This document shows, piece after piece, positions 7,258-10,378 of a stretch of 10,378 nucleotides of DNA (position 1 is its first letter; each line of letters begins with the position of its first letter). This DNA is from a bacterium. Its GTDB lineage: Bacteria; Hydrogenedentota; Hydrogenedentia; Hydrogenedentiales; SLHB01. The position numbers and the translations under genes are program-made. The notes under the pieces are model-generated. The model ran no database searches. It was given only the letters and a program-made list of their open reading frames with translations, and had not been told where the DNA came from. The stretch is taken from the NCBI GenBank assembly GCA_024231375.1, contig JAAEQP010001583.1:1-10378 (forward strand). The letters run 5' to 3'.

Positions 7258-7286
7258 AGTATCCCGCAGTGGGCGTGGATATTCAA
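7258..7286 (-). promoter_or_regulatory. Candidate sigma70 promoter of the four-gene operon
   Basis: On the minus strand TTGAAT (7286-7281) and GATACT (7263-7258) are separated by exactly 17 bases. Each hexamer matches four of six consensus positions. Transcription would start near 7250 and give a leader of about 70 nt before the ATG at 7178. The match is modest and chance matches are possible, but position and spacing are good. Confidence 0.4.
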
Positions 7287-7313
7287 GCGGAAGGTGACGG
7301 AGACGGGAAGTGC

Positions 7314-7323
7314 TCGTCGACGA
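7314..7323. promoter_or_regulatory. 10-bp perfect palindrome, possible operator
   Basis: TCGTCGACGA is its own reverse complement. It sits 28 bp upstream of the -35 candidate for the operon, a usual place for an activator. Chance palindromes of this length are not rare in GC-rich DNA, so the call is tentative. Confidence 0.2.
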
Positions 7324-7384
7324 CCGGAGGATTCTCACATGGGCAGGGTCATGGGTCAACCGACGACAAGAGTTTGCTCTGCTT

Positions 7385-7394
7385 GAACGCGTTC
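7385..7394. promoter_or_regulatory. 10-bp perfect palindrome, possible operator
   Basis: GAACGCGTTC is its own reverse complement and lies about 95 bp before the sigma-factor start. It is unrelated in sequence to the palindrome at 7314-7323. It could be a binding site for a dimeric regulator, but no second copy is seen in the window. Confidence 0.2.
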
Positions 7395-7426
7395 GGTTGT
7401 GGTGTTTCCACGGCAGTGTGGTGAAT

Positions 7427-7456
7427 TTGTCATCTTCCGGCATCGACATGCATCCT
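7427..7456 (+). promoter_or_regulatory. Weak candidate promoter of the sigma-factor gene
   Basis: TTGTCA at 7427-7432 matches five of six -35 positions. The best partner, CATCCT at 7451-7456 after 18 bases, matches only three of six -10 positions. The leader to the ATG at 7490 would be about 27 nt. No ECF-type GGAAC/CGTC pair, which would suggest autoregulation, was found in this orientation. Confidence 0.2.
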
Positions 7457-7476
7457 TGATGGTGAAGACATTGGAC

Positions 7477-7480
7477 AGGA
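7477..7480 (+). promoter_or_regulatory. Shine-Dalgarno site of the sigma-factor gene
   Basis: AGGA lies nine bases before the ATG at 7490. It is short but well placed, and the start it supports puts sigma region 2 at the expected distance from the N-terminus. Confidence 0.5.
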
Positions 7481-7489
7481 TGCTGTGAA

Positions 7490-10282
7490 ATGGGCGCAAT
7501 CGACGACACATCGGAAATCGCGGCGACGCTGAAGGGCGACGACACCCGCTTCGGAAAGCTGGTCGAACGCCACTTCGCGCCTGTGCGTGCGTTGTGCGCG
7601 GCGCATCTTGGCAACCGGTCGGACGCGGACGACGCGGCGCAGGAGGCCTTTGTCCGGTGTTACGAGCAGCTTCACCGGCTCCGGAATCCGGAGAAGTTCC
7701 CGGGATGGCTGATGGCGATTGCGCGCAATGTGTGTCGGACGCGTCTACGGAAAGCCCGCCAGGAGACATCGCTGATCGAACGGTACCGGAATGGCGTCGT
7801 TCGCGAGGAAGACCACGGGGCGAGTCCGGACAGGCAACTCATGAGTGCGGAGTTCGCGGGGACCGTACACGCGCTGATCCAGGACCTTCCGCGCAAGACG
7901 CGTGAGGCGGTTGCTCTCCACTATCTTGAGGGGCAGTCCATTCGGGAGATTGCAGTCTATCTCAACACATCGCCCAACGCCGTGGCACGGCTGTTGAAGT
8001 ACGGGCGCGAGAAGATGAAGGACCGGTTGTGGCGTGAGGGGATCGACTCGTTTCGGGCGTTCCGGCGCGGTTCGACGGAGGAGGGGATTCGGAAGACCTG
8101 TGCGGCGATCCCCCTCGGTCAAGCCGCATGGTGTCTGAAGGGCGGCACGGGGGCGGTGACGGCGTCTACCGTGGCCGCGGGAGGAGTACTGGTTTTGAAA
8201 TCCAAACTCATCATCGGTGGTGCGGCTGTTGCCATCATCGGGTTCTTCGTGGTGTTGCACAACCTTCTGGGAAGCGGCACGGCTACGGGGGAGCCGGGGG
8301 CGGGTCCGCCGGTGCTCTCCCCGGCGGCGGTCGTAGAGGATACAGCCCCTGAGCGGGCCATCAGGGAGGATAGTCCAAGCGTGGTCTCCGCCCGAGAAGA
8401 GACCGCGCCGATGCCCCGGCGCGCGGCGGCAGACACGGCCCCGGTTCCCGAGGAGAGTCTCTATCCCGTGCGCTTGCCCGAAGGGGCTTTCGCGGAGGTG
8501 TGGGGGCACGTTATGGACACGGCGGGCGTTCCTGTCGGGGGAGCCGACGTAACCGTGATGGCGTTCGGTGTTCCAGAAGGGACGCCGCCGACGCAGGAGG
8601 GCGTTGAGGAGCGGGCCGTATACTTGGAGCGCTTCTGGGACAAAGACGCGCAGCGCCCGCGGGCGTCGTTCGCCGAGGCGCATTCATTCTCAGGAAGAAC
8701 GGACGGGAAGGGGGCGTTTCGCGTAAGCGGCATCCCCTTCGAGGGGCTCGTGTCGGTACAGGCGCGTGCCGACGGGTACATTCAGGAGGAGCCAATGGGC
8801 TTGGCCGTGAAGGCGGGCGACCCGCGCAAAGTCCTCATCCGTATGTGCGTAGGGCGACCGGTCCAGGGACGGGTACTGGACGGCGCGGGCAGGCGGCTGG
8901 CCGATGCTACGGTGCGCGTGCTGGGCATGGTGGAGGCGCGCGGCGCGCGCATCCCGGACGCGACGACGGGGGCTGACGGGACCTTCACGCTCTGGGTCCG
9001 CGAACCGGGGCAGGCGTGCCTTTCCGTCGAGTCCGACCGGGAAGGCGCAGCCACATTCGCCGGTCTGCACCTGGACCCCGGTCAACTCCTGGAACTCCGG
9101 TATCCCGCCAAGGCAACACTCACGGGCTACGTACGGTCCGGCAGCGGACGGGCCCTGGGGCGCGTCACCGTGCGTCTGAAGGGCGCCCTTTCCATCCACA
9201 GTGATGAAGGACGTCACATCATGACGACGTCGGCCGGCAGCGCCACCTATGAGGCCGAGACCGGGTCGACCGGAAGATACCTCATCGAAGGCATCGACCC
9301 CGCCCAGGAATACGAGGCCGAGGTCGTCGGCGTGGCGGGAGCCGTTCTCGCTGAGAGCGAGAAGATCGGGTTGTTGCCGGGTGGCGAGCGGACCATTCGC
9401 AACTTCGTGGTCCAAGATGCCATTCAGGCGCGCGGCGTGGTGTTCGCAACAGGATCGCGCCGTCCCTTGCCCCGCGTGAGGGTGTCGGCGTCACCCCGGT
9501 CCGTGTCGGGGTCGTCCGTGCGCGCGGAGACCGACGACCAAGGCCGGTTTGAAATGACACTGCTCACAGGACCGGGAGACTATGCGTTCCGGCCATCGTA
9601 CCTGCGGGCCGGTGTGAGCGCGAGCGTCGCCGAGAAGGCCTACGTGCGGGTCGTTGCATTGCCTCAGGCCCCGGAATCGATGATCGAGCTGGATCTTCCC
9701 GAAGGGTGGATCGCACGGTTTCGCTTGGTGGACACGGATGGAAACCCGGTGCCGGGTGTCGATGTGGTCGTAGACGAGAAGATGCCGGGGGCGAAACTGG
9801 GATACGAGCCGGAACTGGTGCATCGCGACGGAAACGAGATGGTCATTTCGGGGCTGGCGCCGGACTCGGAGTTCACGTTCCGGTTCAGCCACAGGGCATA
9901 CGCACCCATGTCGATGGGACCCTACGTGGGGGCGCCGGGCGACGACATGCCCGTCGCGCCTGTCGTCCTGTACCCGCTCTCGAAGGCCTCCGGCGTGACG
10001 GGACGACTCCTCGGCCCGGATGGTGCGCCCGTAGTGGAGAATCGTTTCGGCGTGATTCTCCGCTACCCGAACGGTAGTTTGGGGAAGATGGGCGGACACA
10101 CGGACGGCGAAGGCTTCTTCCTGCTGTCCGACAATCTGCCCGGCGTCAAGATCGATATGACCTTCGTCTTCAGCAACATCAACGGGAAATGGGCCCCGCA
10201 CGAAGCGCGCTCCACGCTGTTCCTCGACAATGAGGACGGCGTCGCTGACTTGGGGGATATTGTCGTCTCCGGGGTGGAGTGA
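7490..10282 (+). CDS. ECF-type sigma factor fused to a transmembrane helix and carboxypeptidase-regulatory-like repeats
   Basis: A 930-aa one-piece protein. Residues 20-90 are sigma region 2 (DADDAAQEAFVRCYEQL, GWLMAIARNVCRTRLRK). Residues 125-182 are region 4 with a helix-turn-helix (LPRKTREAVALHYLEGQSI, then IREIAVYLNTSPNAVARLLK). A linker with KTCAAIPLGQAAW follows. A hydrophobic helix (about 240-260, IIGGAAVAIIGFFVVL) then crosses the membrane, and a Pro/Ala-rich spacer (262-325) leads to about six Ig-like repeats, starting near 337, 456, 541, 646, 738 and 834. Repeats carry the carboxypeptidase-regulatory-like pattern 'G.V.D..G.P..gA.V' and 'T..dG.F.v.gl..g' (for example GRTDGKGAFRVSGIP and TDDQGRFEMTLL). 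The sigma part would be cytoplasmic and the repeats extracytoplasmic. No separate anti-sigma gene is adjacent, so the fusion may control itself, perhaps by proteolytic release. Similar fusions are, to my knowledge, annotated in Planctomycetes/Hydrogenedentes genomes. It is divergent from the propeller operon. Confidence 0.88.
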   Translation: MGAIDDTSEIAATLKGDDTRFGKLVERHFAPVRALCAAHLGNRSDADDAAQEAFVRCYEQLHRLRNPEKFPGWLMAIARNVCRTRLRKARQETSLIERYRNGVVREEDHGASPDRQLMSAEFAGTVHALIQDLPRKTREAVALHYLEGQSIREIAVYLNTSPNAVARLLKYGREKMKDRLWREGIDSFRAFRRGSTEEGIRKTCAAIPLGQAAWCLKGGTGAVTASTVAAGGVLVLKSKLIIGGAAVAIIGFFVVLHNLLGSGTATGEPGAGPPVLSPAAVVEDTAPERAIREDSPSVVSAREETAPMPRRAAADTAPVPEESLYPVRLPEGAFAEVWGHVMDTAGVPVGGADVTVMAFGVPEGTPPTQEGVEERAVYLERFWDKDAQRPRASFAEAHSFSGRTDGKGAFRVSGIPFEGLVSVQARADGYIQEEPMGLAVKAGDPRKVLIRMCVGRPVQGRVLDGAGRRLADATVRVLGMVEARGARIPDATTGADGTFTLWVREPGQACLSVESDREGAATFAGLHLDPGQLLELRYPAKATLTGYVRSGSGRALGRVTVRLKGALSIHSDEGRHIMTTSAGSATYEAETGSTGRYLIEGIDPAQEYEAEVVGVAGAVLAESEKIGLLPGGERTIRNFVVQDAIQARGVVFATGSRRPLPRVRVSASPRSVSGSSVRAETDDQGRFEMTLLTGPGDYAFRPSYLRAGVSASVAEKAYVRVVALPQAPESMIELDLPEGWIARFRLVDTDGNPVPGVDVVVDEKMPGAKLGYEPELVHRDGNEMVISGLAPDSEFTFRFSHRAYAPMSMGPYVGAPGDDMPVAPVVLYPLSKASGVTGRLLGPDGAPVVENRFGVILRYPNGSLGKMGGHTDGEGFFLLSDNLPGVKIDMTFVFSNINGKWAPHEARSTLFLDNEDGVADLGDIVVSGVE

Positions 10283-10378
10283 GTCTAGACGCGTGGTGCT
10301 GTCGTTCAGGGCGGGCTCGCGGAGCCGTTGAAGAAGCCCCGGGTCGACGAAGGTTCAGTATCCACACCAGACACACCA
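10283..10378. other. Downstream spacer at the right edge
   Basis: After the sigma-factor stop there is no recognisable gene. On the minus strand one frame is open from the right edge to a stop near 10311 (about 22 residues, GVSGVDTEPSSTRGFFNGSA then SPP). It could be the tail of a convergent gene, but it is too short to judge. Confidence 0.35.
10314..10326 (+). terminator. Weak hairpin after the sigma-factor gene
   Basis: GGCTC-GCG-GAGCC forms a perfect five-base stem with a three-base loop, 31 bases after the stop codon. No T tract follows on the plus strand, so it is at best an imperfect terminator or a stabilising 3' hairpin. Confidence 0.25.

Larger units (their letters stand above)
7179..7489. 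other. Divergent intergenic region between operon and sigma-factor gene
   Basis: These 311 bases lie between two gene starts facing away from each other. They hold the operon promoter candidate, its ribosome binding site, two perfect 10-bp palindromes (7314-7323 and 7385-7394), and a weak plus-strand promoter candidate at 7427-7456. I see no tRNA, riboswitch or CRISPR repeat, and no open frame with a convincing start. Regulation of both transcription units should be read from here. Confidence 0.6.

Noticed and set aside
7179..7286. Upstream in-frame extension of the LamG/propeller gene to a start at 7286
   Set aside because: It adds about 36 polar residues before a clear signal peptide and overlaps the promoter candidate; the ATG at 7178 has its own SD.
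7386..7409. Possible ECF-type promoter on the minus strand (GGAAAC then CGTT)
   Set aside because: The spacing is short, the -10 is weak, and it lies more than 200 bp from the operon start, so it cannot be told from chance.
7745..8683. Minus-strand open frame (312 codons) opposite the sigma-factor region
   Set aside because: It is antisense to conserved sigma region 4 and shows no protein motifs.
9491..10201. Minus-strand open frame opposite the last repeats of the sigma fusion
   Set aside because: It is a shadow of a coding frame with regular repeat structure and no family signature is visible.
10179..10376. Minus-strand open frame of 65 codons at the right edge
   Set aside because: It overlaps the end of the sigma fusion, is Arg/Pro-rich, and has no ribosome binding site or recognisable motif.

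Overview
The window is about 10.4 kb of GC-rich bacterial DNA. Several traits together point to a planctomycete-like or Candidatus Hydrogenedentes-like bacterium: secreted LamG and PQQ-type beta-propeller proteins, a sigma factor fused to carboxypeptidase-regulatory-like domains, a Tat-exported protein, and the remnant of an alpha-L-rhamnosidase-like glycosidase. This lineage call rests on domain architecture only and is an inference.

Layout. At the left edge (1-104, minus) is the start of a gene whose product has a twin-arginine signal peptide; the rest lies outside the window. Next to it (about 168-912, plus) is a decayed, 5'-truncated glycoside hydrolase remnant. Only its C-terminal sugar-binding jelly roll can still be read, after a clear frameshift near 451. 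It converges on a four-gene minus-strand operon (7178 down to 1011). In transcription order the operon encodes: a 962-aa secreted mosaic protein (LamG, fibronectin III/purple-acid-phosphatase-N-like, methyltransferase-like, PQQ-type propeller); a 412-aa secreted PQQ/BamB-like propeller; a 359-aa polysaccharide-deacetylase-like protein; and a 303-aa NAD-dependent epimerase/dehydratase-like protein. Gaps are 32 nt, 20 nt and a 4-nt ATGA overlap, so co-transcription is very likely. A sigma70-like promoter candidate lies at 7258-7286.

A 311-bp divergent intergenic region (7179-7489) separates this operon from a 930-aa plus-strand gene (7490-10282). That gene encodes an ECF-type sigma factor joined in one chain to a transmembrane helix and about six predicted extracytoplasmic beta-sandwich repeats. 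The last 96 bp hold a weak hairpin and no recognisable gene.

How they may work together (inference). The operon makes two exported propeller proteins plus two soluble enzymes of carbohydrate-type chemistry, next to a glycosidase remnant and a Tat-exported protein. This suggests surface glycan handling. The membrane-tethered sigma factor is divergently placed and could sense an envelope or extracellular cue. No recognisable ECF promoter ties it to the operon, so that link is positional only. The most unusual items are the one-piece sigma/transmembrane/Ig-like protein and the methyltransferase-like domain inside a secreted protein.
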